Positions 48,801 through 57,357 of a stretch of DNA of 64,000 bases are shown here, one piece after another; the first letter of the stretch is position 1, and every line of letters starts with the position of its first letter. The stretch is from Tubiluchus corallicola. Taxonomy: Eukaryota > Priapulida > Priapulimorpha > Priapulimorphida > Tubiluchidae. Below the pieces are notes generated by a model. The model was not told the DNA's origin. It saw nothing but the letters and a program-made list of their open reading frames with translations, and ran no database searches. The stretch spans positions 1,522,501 to 1,586,500 of the forward strand of contig JAQGDQ010000001.1 in assembly GCA_030141605.1 (NCBI GenBank), given 5' to 3'. The position numbers and the translations under genes were made by a program.

Positions 48801-51800
48801 CGGCTCCATATAAACATTCTTTGTTAATCAACTTTTCATCGTTTGTGCCATAAAGTGTTGTAATTCATAGTGTCAAAAATAAATTATTATAGAAATTAGC
48901 AGAAACAAAGAAACAAAAAGGATATGTTTACCTAATTTAATTCTTATTTTGGCATTTTTTAAATCGTGTGTTACTCAGCTAACAGATGTACCAAGAGTAT
49001 CATTTTACTTGACTATATCAATACCTCACCAGAACAGATGTCTAGCAAGTTCAGCATTTATTTCAACATTAGGAAGTACTTTTGTGTGCCTGTTACAATA
49101 TTAAAATTGATTTAGATACTGTGCATATTTGGAACAGTAGCTGTGTTAATATTATTCAGTGTACTTGTACGAGATCATAAGTTTTGTGTGGTTTGATTAG
49201 CAGTGTGGTTGTTTATGTGTGCTGAATTTCACTTCATTGCATTAAAGCATGAAAATAGTTTGTCTGTTTTAACAATATTTACATCGATTACCAGTATTTA
49301 ACAACATTTTCATGTATTCCCTTTTATAGCACCTGTGAATGATAGATATTTCAGAACTCAGGGTTTGCATCCGATGCTAACCAAGCAAAAAGCATCTTAT
49401 TTAATTATTGTGGGCACCAGGTTGCTATGTCTCTGTTCACATTTTACTAATCCATTTCTTTATCTGCTTTTATTAGAGATTTTGATAATAGTCATTCTGT
49501 CGGGAGAAAAACTATTCGTTTCATTAACATCAATTCTGGTGTCACACGCACAGCACTAGAATTTTTTTTCTTTAAATGTGGTTTCATTTAGTGCTTGAGA
49601 ATTCTGAAGGTAAATTAATTTTCATTTCTAAGATTTCTCTTGCAGTTTCCCTAATGAGGTTTCTGGTCTACACTTTCTTTGACAGAATGGCTAGTCTATC
49701 TGGCATTGCACATAGAGCTATAGTTTAAGACTTAGTATGCAATTGTTAATTTTTTTAAATATCTTGTTCTGTAACATTTGATTAAAAATTTCTGTTTGTA
49801 CATGTTGTCATAGTTTTCAAGATTGGCAGTCTACAGACTACTTTATAATAGCATTGTACTGGCTGGCTTTATATTAATCAACAATTATTCTGTGTAGTTT
49901 TAAGGTTAAGGTTATAGTAACCAGCATTTGTCTCAGAAGTGGTAAGTTTATTTCTTGCATGCTTATATGTCTGTTGTTGCATTTGCTTGCATTTGGACAA
50001 AGTTTCATAAATTTGAAATGTTTTTTGAATTATAAAAACTCCTCAGTCCTTTCTATAGTATTAAACCCAACAAAACAGAGGTAACTCGTGGATAACAGAA
50101 ATAATTTAAGTAGGATTTAAAGTTTTAGGGCAGAAGGACTAAACATTTTTTATTATTTTAATTCAAACTATGTTTCTATGAATACTTTGACCTTATAATG
50201 TCTTTGGCTGTTGATAAACTAGTTTGTTGAACCATTTCACTGATGCCTGTATCTCAAGATGCTCTAAGTGTTAAAAGTTTAATAAATACTGGTAGCTTTC
50301 TTTGCTGGATAGACAGCAGGAGGAAAACATCCAAAGAATTATATATCCTACTTAATTTTATGCAGAGAGTTGAAAGCTGCTGTGCATAGCCATTTAACTT
50401 ATAGACTAGAAAGTCGTACCACCTTTATTTTGTTAAGGTTTTTTACTTTACGTGTAAGTTTATTGTTTGACTGCAACAATTTTTAAACTTAGTGTACTGT
50501 CGAAAATATCCATTTTTTGTTGAAGTCTTTTTTGCCAAAGTACCTTAATTTTTTATTGATAAAAAATCTTTTTTTATTTAGATAACAGGGCCAGTCATAA
50601 TAGGCAACAGCATTAGCCAGTGTTTTGTGAAATTTCTTCAGAAATGATTCTGTCGTAATTTCAAATTATGACTTGTACTGTAATGTTATGCTAGTTTCAT
50701 ACCGGATCTTTACATGGTTCCATTTTTCTATTTTTTTCTAGTCTAGTAGGCTGTTTAAGAACATTGATGCTTAAAGACTTGAACAATCTTTCCTTGACAA
50801 AATTCATTATTCATGATATCATTCTGTCCTTTTCCACCCTTTTTAAGGGATTTGATAAGCTTATTAAAGAATCTTTAGGGAATTTGGCATGAGTGCCAAT
50901 GTAGTTATGCAAGAAGACAATAAATTCAAAAATCTGTGAGAAGAAATCATGTTTCTTTTAAGTTGCCTTGCTATTTTAATGTATTTAATCAGTTTATATC
51001 ACATGTTGTGAAGTGATGTCTTTTCTTTTCATGTCATTATTATTTTTGTTCTATACTGTATGTAAGAGGCAGAAAAGCAAGAAAGGCCGTAAAAATTTAG
51101 TTTACTAAACTACCAGAAACTCTGGGACTGGGACCAAGAGAATTGCATTAATTGTGCAAATGTTACTGTTGGGACTCTAACCTCCGGTGTTATGAAACTA
51201 TGCATTAATGTAATTGACGTTGTGCATCTTGTGAGCACGTTTATGTAAAAGAAACACTGCTGCTTTTCCATAGGCAGTCATTGTTGTTTGAATAGTCGTT
51301 ATAGTGTGCCGTATCATATTGGCTACTGGTTCTATGGTTTTCCGTGGAACAGTCACATTTATGTGTGGGCAGGTATATAATAAAATACAATCATCAGGTT
51401 TATACCGAGTGTTCCACAAGAAATATTGCAAGTATAAATATGGTGATATGCTGAAATAAGTTGAACAAATCAGAGTGAAATGTGGTTGAGTGTTAAGTCA
51501 TTAAGTAAGCTAAACTAACTGCTGGAAGTGCATGTCGTTAACTTGTAGACGTAAAAGGGAACAATGTTGCATGTTATGAAAAACAAGCTTAAGATCGTCA
51601 GATTTGTTACTATGACTAATACTCATTATTTTGTCCAAAATGAACCGTATGACTAAAAAATAATAATATATTTGAATAACTCCAGTTTTCCTACGATATA
51701 AGTTGATTTTTGTGCATTCCAGTATAAACTTATCAACATAATTCTACTGCACTGTTTCTTCTGCAACAGCCTGTATGAAAGTTTCTGCAACTTTTAATAG

Positions 51801-54800
51801 TGTGTGTAGTTTGATTTAACGAATGGCGAATTTTGGAAACTGGATGCTTCCTAAAAGTAAAAAACCTGTCTTTTTTAAATTGGATATTTTTTGGTGGTCA
51901 GAGGGAATTTTTTTTCATTCTATGCGTCGTGTGAACATTTGTGTTGAGACAAAATTAGTGTATGAAGAACATTTAAATGCATTCTTAGTGATGTATTACG
52001 TGAATTTTTATATCCTTTGTCAGATCCTTTTTTATAACATTTAACCCAAACGAAGTGTGTATAACAACTTTACATCAATTAAAACTTGCCCAGCTTTTTG
52101 CATTTTTGCTAAACTCGAGCAAACTACTGGAAGATAAAACCACATTTTTAATTGTCAATCAGTTTAATTGTCGAGAATTTTAAATGTCAATCAGTTTGGA
52201 CAAAATAGTGCCTCATCCCAGTTACTTTGAAGCATGCGTCTGCTACAAAGTGCATATTCCAGTTTTATTTATTTAGAAGTGCAAATAAGGCTGTTCATAC
52301 TAATTTTTTGTTTTGTTTTACTTATTTGATTTTTTCATTTCGGTAACCACGAAAATGGGGTAGAGAGATAGAATGCAGGCAGCCATGTCATGGGCTTTAT
52401 TTCACACGGCAGAGTCATACCAAATTACACTGTTGGTTTTCAACCAAGCACGCGAGTCTCAAAGTATTGTGTGGGTGGTAATAATGCTTGTTATGTAGTG
52501 TAGGCCATGCAAACTTCTCGTGCTTAGGTTAGTAGTTGACGTGAAAACTTACTTATGATAAGGATCATTGTTATTATTTGTTATTATTTATTATTATTGT
52601 TTGGTATAAGCATTATATGGCAACAAAATGTAAACTGCATCTGTTTTTCTGGAGCAGAGTTAGTGGTGATTAGCATGTACAGAACACACACAATGCTTTG
52701 AGAGCACCTTGTATTAATTACACCATTCAGTTACTGAGTTAGTCAAGTCCTAAGAGTTAAGTGTACAAAGAAGTCCTGTACATTGCTTCTGTAAAATTTG
52801 CAATATCCCTATAGTGAGGAAAATTGAAGTAATACGGAAATTTTCATTTGTTGCAGTATTGTCTTTATTGAGGTATTTGCAGAAATTACTGCAAACCCTG
52901 TTGAATGCCTACAAATCAGTAATGAGTCAGAGCCTTTATAAAGCCTTTATAAAAAGAGGAAATCAAATTTTGCTCTAAAATGACAGGTTTACAAAACACT
53001 GTAGAAAAGTTTTGACAAATCCTTAATTTTAAGCCATGCTTTACTTTCTGTTCATATTTGGAACTTGATCTTTCATGTATCTAGCTATCAGACATGCTAC
53101 CATGAAACCATTGTACCTGATTATCATACTGCTTCACCCTTGGAAGTTGTATGGTGATTAACTATTCATGTTTTGCAGGGTTCTGGAAGAAAGAAGTCGT
53201 GGGTTCCAACCAGAAAGGAGCGTGTAACTGAGCAGACTTATGCAATGTCTCGTTGGACGCCTGTTGTCAAGGACATCATGGAGGTAAAGAATCTGATCCA
53301 AACTTATGCAGCTTTTCTTTACAGTTTAAATTCAGGTGCAGATAAATAAAAATGTGATCATCATCGGCTTTATTTCTTTTAGGATGCCATTGAAGACAAA
53401 CTGGATGCAAGATTTTTCCCCTTTCTTGCTGGGAGAGATCCAGGTGCATCTTATGGATCAGCACCACGCAGGTAACATTCTTAACCTTTCTAATGATCAG
53501 TATTTATTATTAGGTCTCATAATCAAGTGGAAATCAAATTGGCATTAAATATACTCTGTATGATTCACGTGTCTCAAAAATTGGAAAAATTCCTACTGCT
53601 GCTGCCACAAAAGAGTCAAAAGGAAATTGCTTGATTGTTATGTGATCTTGTTGTGTTCGTATGAGAAGTTAACTTGTAACAAAGAGAGCTAGTTCTTTGT
53701 ATAAGCCGTATTTTGAATGTAATAATGCTAATGGGTCACTGTTGTTGTAAATTATTATTATGCAGAACCAGTTAATAATAGCAGAAATTACAAATCCTTA
53801 TTAATATTTTGCTTACACACTTTATTTTCCTGCTGCTGCTTATCAATCAATTCTGCCATTTATTTGTTCATTTTCATTTTGTTGATTTGTTTCGAATTTG
53901 AGGTCTTCCCTTTGATTACAAAGCCTTTTTGTCATTATTGCTTGCTATCGGGTGAGCCATTGTTAGTCCATCATAATTTTCTTCATGCCATCTGTTCAGA
54001 GTGAATGAAAACAGTTCTAATGGGTTTATCATATACCCCACCACCTACCTACCCCTTATATTGATATCGACATCGCATGGATGTGGCTTTTTGTTCATTT
54101 TGTTCTTCCTCCTTCCAAAGACAGGCAACAACATCACTTGTGTTAAATAACGGGAAATCATAAGTGGTTTCTAGTTACATCGGCGGTAGCGTCGATTGCT
54201 GCTGGCTCACATGTGTGAAAAAAGCGTGAAATCAGATAACGATAGTCATGACTAGATCAACTACCTATCATGTGACATACTGGCATTATCACATCTCCTG
54301 CCTCCTTCTTACCCTAAACTTGATCTCTTAACAGCAATTTCGATGATTTCTGTCAATATACGATACTCATTTTGTTTCTGTGCTATTTTTGTGCCTAAAG
54401 GCAGATTTAACAGGCTTCTGTTTTTCTTGGCTACAATTTTTCGTGCCGCTCTCTCCTGATCTTATTCATTTACTGCATTTGTTACTACCTAGGATAATGT
54501 CACTACTACTGTTACTGCATCATCATCATCATAATAATAATAATGAACATCATCATTATTTTGTTCATAAAACCTGATCATAATCATTATCATTTTGTTA
54601 ATCGACAAGTCCATTGCAGCAGTGGAACCCATTACTACTTCTTGATGTTGAATTTGAAATCTAGTTTTTGCAATCCAGTATGGCAATCTACATTTTTAGA
54701 ATTTCAATCTATTGGTACTTTTTAAAATGGCTTGCAATGTAATAAGTATTGAACTTGTTAAAACATTCTTTTTTTGTTTTTTTTCTCATTTTTATGTTAT

Positions 54801-57166
54801 CTTTTGAAGCTAAAATGTTCTGCAATTTTCTATTGCAGCGCAAGATATGGGCAGTGGCACAAGGAAAAAGGTAGTGCTGCAAGCGTGCGCAGTGGACCAC
54901 GTCTGATCGTATTTATTGTAGGTGGCGTTACCTTTTCTGAGATGCGCGTTGCCTATGAAGTAACTAGAGCTGTGAAGAACTGGGAAGTCATGGTTGGTAG
55001 GTGTAATTATAATTTAATAATGTATTTTGAAAAGGTCTAGGTTAGAAAAAAGCTGTTTCCCAATTTGCAATGATTTTTGTAATTGTTATTTTCTAAAGTT
55101 CCATTTTTGAATGAGATTATTTGCACTTTTCTGATTTACTCATTTCATGAATCCTATTTATTCTTTCAAACTTTTCTTTGACAAGTCAACTTGTTCTCTT
55201 CGAGAGGTAGATACAAGTTCCTGTCCATGTGTACCTTTTTTTGCTACAAGAAGTTGCTGATCATGCTGAGATGATGAAACTGAACAAATTGGCAGGCTTG
55301 TATAGTGTCTGTCCTGGCATTAAGATGTTGACTTATTCTTAACTTTTTTAACCTTGTATTTCTGCAGACAGCACCCTTTCTTCGTACATGGATAATATCT
55401 AAACTTGTCAAAATTTATAAAAATATAAAAAGATGGAAGACTGTATTGTAAAAACTGTTGCAGTATTAGTATCATGGATGTTTGACATCCAAATTGTTTG
55501 ACAGTCTGCTGAGCAGTCTGTTTCAAGCCTGATGGTGCCCAGATAATGACTAAGCTGGTGCACAAAAGCATAACGGCTGCATCAAGCATATACTATTTTT
55601 ACGCATTTCGGTGGGTGTAGCTAAGAAGTTAGATTGCAAATTATTTGTATAGTCTTTGTTGGTTTTCCTATAGTCTACTATACCATTCCATGTCAGCGGA
55701 TAGAAGAGTTAGTACGTTTGGAATTTGGAAATGTTTTACCAGTATCATTCAGTCGATGTACTCTGAAACAAAAGCGATTCTAAGTTTAAAACATCTGTTG
55801 GTGTAAAGCATGGTGCGCGCCATCAAGATATTTGTTATTCGTGTTATTTATCAGCCTGTAAATCAGATATTGAAACAACTGGAAGACAATGGCTTTCTTC
55901 GCCAGAAGCATGAATTGCTGTAACAATTGTCAAAACTCAAAGTACTTTCAGATTTTTGCAATGAAAGGTGTTTAATGATTAATAAAGTATAAACTAAATT
56001 TTTTGTTCTAAACAGCGAAATTGAAGGCAATTCTGATTAGTCTTGTTACAGTTGACAAATCAGTTGCCAATTATTGCATGTAATATACTTATTTAGGACT
56101 GTCATTACAAAAGATTCCAAGATTTCCTTTGTTGCTCAATATAGGTGACAAGCATTGTCGTTTGCTGAAGCAGAATTCTGTATGCAGAATTTGAGTGGAA
56201 AAACTTTCTGTGGCCCTTCGATGTTAAAAGGACAGCCTGGAAAGCTTCAGCCTTGTTTTGTACATGTGAAACTTGCTTGGTTTTTGCTCCTCTATTGCTC
56301 CGTCTTTGTAAATGGAGAGTATAAAGCTTTGTTTAGGGATGAGCCATAAAGCTCCAAATGACTTGTTTTAATTCAATGCCCCATCACCTGCAGCATAGGT
56401 CAAACTTAAGCAGTGAAAGTTTTTACGAAATGTGTGTAATTATGCAGAGCTTCACATTGTTGAAACTATTCACAATGCAAAATGTATAGGTTCGCACATA
56501 TCCTGAGATAGAGATGCACTGCTAAACATCCAGTTTTGACAGATATTGCAGATAGAATAGCTCGCAGTCCAAGCTGTGATGGAAGTAAAACTTTAGTGTA
56601 TAAATCATATGTGATCCAGTATATACTTGAACTATGGACGATGAATTCTGTCTTGTTGTCTGGATGAAAACAAGAGTTTCATCTCATTCCATGTGTATCG
56701 AGACCGGTAGCCGGACCCGCCCGCCTCGAGACTGTAGTACTTGCTCTTCGTACTCTCGAAATTCAATAGTTCAAACAAATTTCATGTCTTCTGCAACATT
56801 CTCTCACACATCCATGTCCTGCATCTGTTCCAGTTTAAGCTCTGTGTTTGCACTTAGCAATCATAGGAATTTCTGTTGCTTTATATGTGGATTAAATATG
56901 GGCTTGAATATTAATTTCCTTTTTTGTACATCATATGTTTTTAAACACAGCCTCGACTTCTGTTTGACTTGTTCAGTATGGAATGTTACAAGAAAATTTT
57001 AATTGCTGCTTTCTATCCATGTAATCATGTAATATATATGTAGAATATAATATATTAATGGTCAAAAAACAACTAACTAACTGCAAAAACATTTCTTTTT
57101 TTAGGTTCCACTCATATTCTTACACCGGAGGGATTCTTGAGTGATTTGAGTGCACTCAGTACTTGA
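30816..57166 (+). CDS. STXBP1: Munc18 / unc-18 / Rop orthologue (syntaxin-binding protein), whole gene, 16 coding exons
   Basis: This gene encodes a Sec1/Munc18-family protein, a soluble partner of syntaxin and the SNARE complex that templates and regulates vesicle fusion at the plasma membrane, notably neurotransmitter release. Joining exons 1-16 gives 1779 nt, that is 592 residues plus stop, matching the roughly 590-600 residues of the family. Recognisable blocks in order are [15 protein letters not shown] (exon 2), KRREPLP (exon 3), [10 protein letters not shown] (exon 5), DDPTMGE (exon 7), LHELTFQAM (exon 8), [10 protein letters not shown] and [16 protein letters not shown] (exon 10), [13 protein letters not shown] (exon 11), [12 protein letters not shown] (exon 13), [15 protein letters not shown] (exon 15) and GSTHILTP (exon 16). 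Residues matching mammalian Munc18-1 D34, M38 and R39 in the syntaxin-binding domain 1, and P335 of the domain 3a hinge loop, are present. The start codon has A at -3 and G at +4. No premature stop or frameshift is seen. Invertebrates usually have one such gene standing for vertebrate STXBP1, 2 and 3. Confidence 0.97.
30844..32231. other. Intron 1, first part: nothing recognised
   Basis: This is AT-rich sequence. A minus-strand stretch near 31400-31844 has two overlapping open frames (89 and 71 codons) that I could not match to any family and that may be an old repeat. Confidence 0.5.
32232..33252 (+). pseudogene. 5'-truncated LINE (non-LTR retrotransposon) reverse transcriptase fragment in intron 1
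   Basis: The frame from 32232 reads [14 protein letters not shown] (about 32262), QYADDTTIY with the RT catalytic YADD at 32337-32348, then [16 protein letters not shown] and [12 protein letters not shown], typical of the CR1/Jockey-type RT thumb region. The frame stops at 33035. Homology continues in another frame ([18 protein letters not shown] and FKTKLKSLI, to a stop at 33252), so there is a frameshift near 33000. The upstream RT, endonuclease and ORF1 are missing, as is normal for a 5'-truncated copy. It lies in sense with the host gene but is inert. Confidence 0.88.
33253..33480 (+). repeat. Likely 3' UTR of the intron-1 LINE fragment
   Basis: This is AT-rich sequence with a T run right after the LINE stop. 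The right boundary is not marked by a clear tail or target duplication, so the end is a guess. Confidence 0.35.
33510..34430 (-). mobile_element. Degenerate Tc1/mariner-like element in intron 1
   Basis: The ends read CAGTC (33510) and GACTG (34430) and are flanked by TA on both sides (33508-33509 and 34431-34432), as expected for Tc1/mariner TA targets. The right end continues GTGGCCAAAAGTTT on the minus strand, a common Tc1-type terminus. Beyond the first bases the two termini match poorly, so the pairing of ends is provisional. Inside is only an N-terminal transposase remnant. It is non-autonomous. Confidence 0.55.
33565..33691 (-). pseudogene. Tc1-like transposase N-terminal HTH remnant
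   Basis: From an ATG at 33691 on the minus strand the frame reads [15 protein letters not shown], then [20 protein letters not shown]. This is the first helix-turn-helix that binds the terminal repeats in Tc1 family transposases. The similarity ends after about 42 residues and no second HTH or DDE catalytic domain follows, so it is a truncated gene. Confidence 0.75.
34431..34821. other. Intron 1, last part: nothing beyond the exon 2 acceptor
   Basis: I see a T-rich tract before the acceptor at 34820-34821. A + strand frame runs through 34623-34979 and contains exon 2; its upstream part is not homologous to Munc18. Confidence 0.5.
34822..34953 (+). CDS. STXBP1: Munc18 coding exon 2
   Basis: Acceptor ...TTTCAG ends at 34821 and donor GTGAGC starts at 34954; phase is 1 at both ends. 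It encodes about residues 10-54, including [17 protein letters not shown], the first beta-strand and syntaxin-contact segment of domain 1. The Asp, Met and Arg matching Munc18-1 D34, M38 and R39 are kept. Confidence 0.96.
35177..35253 (+). CDS. STXBP1: Munc18 coding exon 3
   Basis: The acceptor is TTTCAG before 35177 and the donor GTGCAC follows AAG at 35254. It completes Ile-Val-Glu-Asp and carries the conserved [18 protein letters not shown] block of domain 1. It ends in phase 0 after T-E-K. Confidence 0.95.
35712..35784 (+). CDS. STXBP1: Munc18 coding exon 4
   Basis: The acceptor is TTTTTAG and the donor GTACGA. It encodes SIRQLMQDF then GIHLFFTE, equivalent to the S-V-H/R-x-L-I-x-D-F and V-F-F-T-x regions of the family. 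It ends in phase 1 and is slightly shorter than the vertebrate exon. It is among the less conserved parts of this protein. Confidence 0.92.
38145..38248 (+). CDS. STXBP1: Munc18 coding exon 5
   Basis: The acceptor is TTTTCAG and the donor GTAATA. It encodes [13 protein letters not shown] and [17 protein letters not shown], a strongly conserved end of domain 1 and start of domain 2. It ends in phase 0. Confidence 0.97.
38846..39000 (+). CDS. STXBP1: Munc18 coding exon 6
   Basis: The acceptor is TTACAG and the donor GTAAGA. It encodes [16 protein letters not shown], then [15 protein letters not shown] and EYPSVRYR. It ends in phase 2 after AT, completed to Ile in exon 7. Confidence 0.97.
39410..39494 (+). 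CDS. STXBP1: Munc18 coding exon 7
   Basis: The acceptor is TTTACAG and the donor GTGTGC. It encodes a helix with [20 protein letters not shown], which matches the conserved [11 protein letters not shown] block. It ends in phase 0. Confidence 0.97.
40097..40227 (+). CDS. STXBP1: Munc18 coding exon 8
   Basis: The acceptor is AAACAG and the donor GTGAGT. It encodes [15 protein letters not shown], then [18 protein letters not shown] and ENDVY, the entry to domain 3a. It ends in phase 2 in the middle of a Lys codon. Confidence 0.97.
40679..40798 (+). CDS. STXBP1: Munc18 coding exon 9
   Basis: The acceptor is ATATAG and the donor GTGAGT. It encodes a variable stretch, then [17 protein letters not shown] and IAVVSQ of domain 3a, matching the conserved L-D-E-x-D-D-L-W-x-x-L-R-H motif. 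It ends in phase 2. Confidence 0.96.
41381..41591 (+). CDS. STXBP1: Munc18 coding exon 10
   Basis: The acceptor is TGTTTTAG and the donor GTATGT. It encodes [20 protein letters not shown], the domain 3a helical hairpin or hinge loop, with the key Pro at about residue 337, then [18 protein letters not shown]. At 211 nt it equals two adjacent vertebrate exons, so one intron is absent here relative to mammals (from memory of the human gene). Its donor lies only 110 bp before the gypsy insertion. Confidence 0.97.
41702..41912 (-). repeat. 3' LTR of the gypsy element (left end in + coordinates)
   Basis: It is 211 bp and identical to the LTR at 46192-46402. On the element strand it is preceded by a purine-rich tract AAAACGAAGAGGA (41913-41925), the probable polypurine tract that primes plus-strand DNA. 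Confidence 0.97.
42027..45563 (-). CDS. pol: Gypsy Pol polyprotein (zinc knuckles, protease, RT, RNase H, integrase)
   Basis: The frame is open with no stop from 45563 to 42027 in the -1 frame relative to gag, so it is probably made by -1 frameshifting. The first usual start-type codon is a GTG at 45503; counting from there gives 1158 residues. Seen in order: an atypical knuckle (C26, C29, C40) and a canonical C-x2-C-x4-H-x4-C (47-60); an aspartic protease active site near D132 reading DCGAS; reverse transcriptase about 280-500 with [10 protein letters not shown] (D377) and FHDD (439-440); RNase H about 585-705 with D592, E628, D654 and D699; an integrase zinc site H807, H810, C840, C843; and a DDE core at D870, D923, E958 beside [10 protein letters not shown]. 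The protease residue after Asp (Cys) and the H of HDD are unusual. The chain looks intact and potentially active. Confidence 0.96.
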   Translation of the reverse strand: MHNSSQLKDIKAEQASYSEQVQAVKPKTHKGSASKATGAKKKVIDCHFCGHKHEWDKNKCPAYGKTCNICHGRNHFQSMCKSRGRTDTRAKSFPSRRGQSVFGMANCEEKSNEYMIGTVTHTVHATEQCTTQQPQIYSEWLMEGTPTIFQIDCGASINIIPERLVPHHLCDKLATVNTVLEMWNKTKISPIGQVRLPIVNPVNKKSYSVNFLVVNENYVPLLGSCASQQMKLITVNENNFKRVESANVANMLCSDSSTRPTVHVSDVCSVADCNALLTEFSDIFSEVPGEFPGCVSLKIDPTVPPVVQPCRRLPYNMRDKFKAELDRLEQNNIIERVDHPTDWVNAYTTATKRSGSIRICLDPKPLNKAIRREIYHIPTMEELTPRLCNAKLFSTFDVTSGFHHMKLGEKTKDLTTFDTPFGRYRYTRAPFGISAWPEIFQKKMDEQIQGLKGIEDFHDDVLIYGCGTTITEAGVGHDNKLRAFFERCRERNIKLNPEKSQIRRSEVRYHGHILSANGIKADPDKVVAVQNMPAPIDKMGVRRLCGFVNYLAKFLPMLSEVLKPISNLISDKTEFRWNSEQEEAFAQVKKLITTSPVLRYYNPDEELTLQCDSSQSGLGACLMQNGQPVAFASRTLTATEQNYAQLEKEMLSLIFGIQKFDHYCYARKVKLETDHKPLESILKKSILSAPKRIQRMMLVLQNYDVEVVYRKGATMLMADTLSRASLPETDDIALEFETVRALEYVPATFKDEKLELLKVATVTDREMKALQSMIRSGWPCKVSEVQPDLRQYFNYRDELAINEGLIFKGERIVYPPSERLSFVRMVHASHLGIQGCLRRAREVVFWPRMNADFESYIQKCEICNAYPRSQQKEELIPQIATRPWQIVGSDLCEVNNTDYLITVDYYSNFFEIDKLESKEARTVITKLKAHFSRHGIPEMLRSDNVPFDSQEFKTFAKIYGFQHETSSPRYPKSNGKVENAVNTAKRLMKKALVAKEDPYLSLLAYRNTPAEGLNASPAQRLFGRRTRTTLPMPSSLLEPKLVPNTREKIIAQKDRQATYYNQQAKPLIQLMVGDVVRMDPLRKGKMWEKAIVIRKIGERSYLVKTESGTVYRRNRVHLRKTSETYIDESVYCPYDNMRQKQDVMPDRLNDNRQRNDNEIRTHSGRRIQRPKFLNDYVT
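45533..46081 (-). CDS. gag: Gag-like capsid protein of the gypsy element
   Basis: This is a 182-residue structural protein starting 110 bp inside the 5' LTR. It begins [10 protein letters not shown] and has a retrotransposon-gag helical core, with a W[10 protein letters not shown] block near residue 33-43 and a Y-C-F-N-K-R...[13 protein letters not shown] block near residues 108-132, typical of this element type. The zinc knuckles are not in this frame but at the start of the pol frame. It ends in a region that overlaps the pol open frame by about 31 nt (45533-45563). Confidence 0.88.
   Translation of the reverse strand: MADGEGHVQVTSPYSVLPAPPRLDLHGNLAANWRKFRRVWDNYEVALKLNEANDAVRTATLLTVLGPECVEIFDGLEFENEADKTNVAMVLQQFEAFCVGETNETYERYCFNKRDQNPGETIDAYVSSLRTLAKRCNYGNLTDSLIRDRIILGITDNITRKRLLQESKLTLSSCITQVNLKI
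46174..46191 (-). other. Probable primer-binding site of the gypsy element
   Basis: On the element strand the bases next to the 5' LTR read TGGTAGTACGGATGG. They start with TGG as expected for pairing with a tRNA CCA end. They resemble the initiator-Met tRNA complement except in the middle, where one base is missing and others differ. The tRNA assignment is therefore tentative. Confidence 0.5.
46192..46402 (-). repeat. 5' LTR of the gypsy element (right end in + coordinates)
   Basis: It is 211 bp, in element orientation beginning TGTGACGTG and ending AACGTTACA. It is followed at once on the element strand by a TGG that starts the likely primer-binding site. No differences from the other LTR are visible. 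Confidence 0.97.
46408..47019. other. Intron 10 right of the retrotransposon: nothing recognised
   Basis: This is ordinary AT-rich intron sequence resuming after the target duplication. Together with 41592-41696 it forms the pre-insertion intron of about 0.7 kb. Confidence 0.5.
47020..47158 (+). CDS. STXBP1: Munc18 coding exon 11
   Basis: The acceptor is TTATTAG and the donor GTAAAC. It encodes [19 protein letters not shown], then [11 protein letters not shown] and [14 protein letters not shown]. It ends in phase 1 inside Gly. It is the first exon after the retrotransposon. Confidence 0.97.
47159..48016. other. Munc18 intron 11: nothing recognised
   Basis: AT-rich intron. Short frames run on from exon 11 past its donor and are not conserved. 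Confidence 0.5.
48017..48126 (+). CDS. STXBP1: Munc18 coding exon 12
   Basis: The acceptor is TTATAG and the donor GTAAGT at 48127. It encodes [17 protein letters not shown] through LGAPIIQE and ends in phase 0. A second donor, also after CAGGAA, lies exactly 42 nt downstream at 48169 (GTGAGT). The stretch between the two is open in frame, so a 14-residue-longer isoform is possible. Confidence 0.95.
48127..48168 (+). other. STXBP1: Possible alternative 3' extension of Munc18 exon 12
   Basis: Two donors have near-identical contexts: CAGGAA|GTAAGTAG at 48127 and CAGGAA|GTGAGTAG at 48169. The 42 nt between them are in frame without a stop and would add [14 protein letters not shown] before the exon 13 basic linker. 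Whether the second site is used needs transcripts. Confidence 0.4.
48127..53178. other. Munc18 intron 12 (5.05 kb): alternative donor, otherwise nothing recognised
   Basis: Except for the second in-frame donor at 48169, I see only AT-rich sequence with short chance frames. Confidence 0.5.
53179..53283 (+). CDS. STXBP1: Munc18 coding exon 13
   Basis: The acceptor is TTTTGCAG and the donor GTAAAG; it is phase 0 at both ends, 35 codons. A basic linker ([15 protein letters not shown]) is followed by the conserved [19 protein letters not shown] of the domain 3b/2 junction. Confidence 0.96.
53383..53471 (+). CDS. STXBP1: Munc18 coding exon 14
   Basis: The acceptor is TTTTAG and the donor GTAACA. 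It encodes [20 protein letters not shown] then a Ser/Ala/Gly-rich stretch ending in APR. It ends in phase 2. The intron before it is only 99 bp. Confidence 0.95.
54498..54561. repeat. Imperfect CAT/AAT trinucleotide repeat in intron 14
   Basis: Runs of CAT and AAT triplets occur in intron 14 (53472-54838). The rest of that intron holds nothing I recognise. Confidence 0.8.
54839..54996 (+). CDS. STXBP1: Munc18 coding exon 15
   Basis: The acceptor is TATTGCAG and the donor GTAGGT. It encodes [11 protein letters not shown], then [19 protein letters not shown] and [17 protein letters not shown], the conserved Rossmann-like C-terminal part of domain 2. It ends in phase 1 inside Gly. Confidence 0.97.
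54997..57104. other. Munc18 intron 15 (2.1 kb): nothing convincing
   Basis: A short frame at 55810-55923 (37 codons, starting [11 protein letters not shown]) and a possible acceptor near 55852 were checked as an alternative last exon, but they carry no Munc18 C-terminal motif. Confidence 0.4.
57105..57166 (+). CDS. STXBP1: Munc18 coding exon 16 (last) with stop
   Basis: The acceptor is TTTTTTTAG. It encodes [20 protein letters not shown] then TGA at 57164-57166. G-S-T-H-I-L-T-P is the family's near-invariant C-terminal motif. Mammals use alternative last exons here; I saw no convincing second one. Confidence 0.96.
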
Positions 57167-57357
57167 ATCCATCTCCATTTGCAATCTGTGCCGAGCAACT
57201 AAATCAAATTACTAGTCATTTAAAGTTACTTGCAGTTCATTCTAGAACCAGCATGTGTAATGCACCACATATGTTTTTGCTTGCTTGCATTCAGCGTAAT
57301 GTATATCTTAAAACAGTATACAAGCTTGAATCGAATGTAACCGTAATAATGTGGTAC

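Noticed and set aside
55810-55923. 37-codon frame and possible acceptor in Munc18 intron 15, considered as an alternative last exon
   Set aside because: Reading in the correct phase gives a short peptide with no G-S/T-x-H-I-x-T-P motif; the frame starting at the ATG is out of context.
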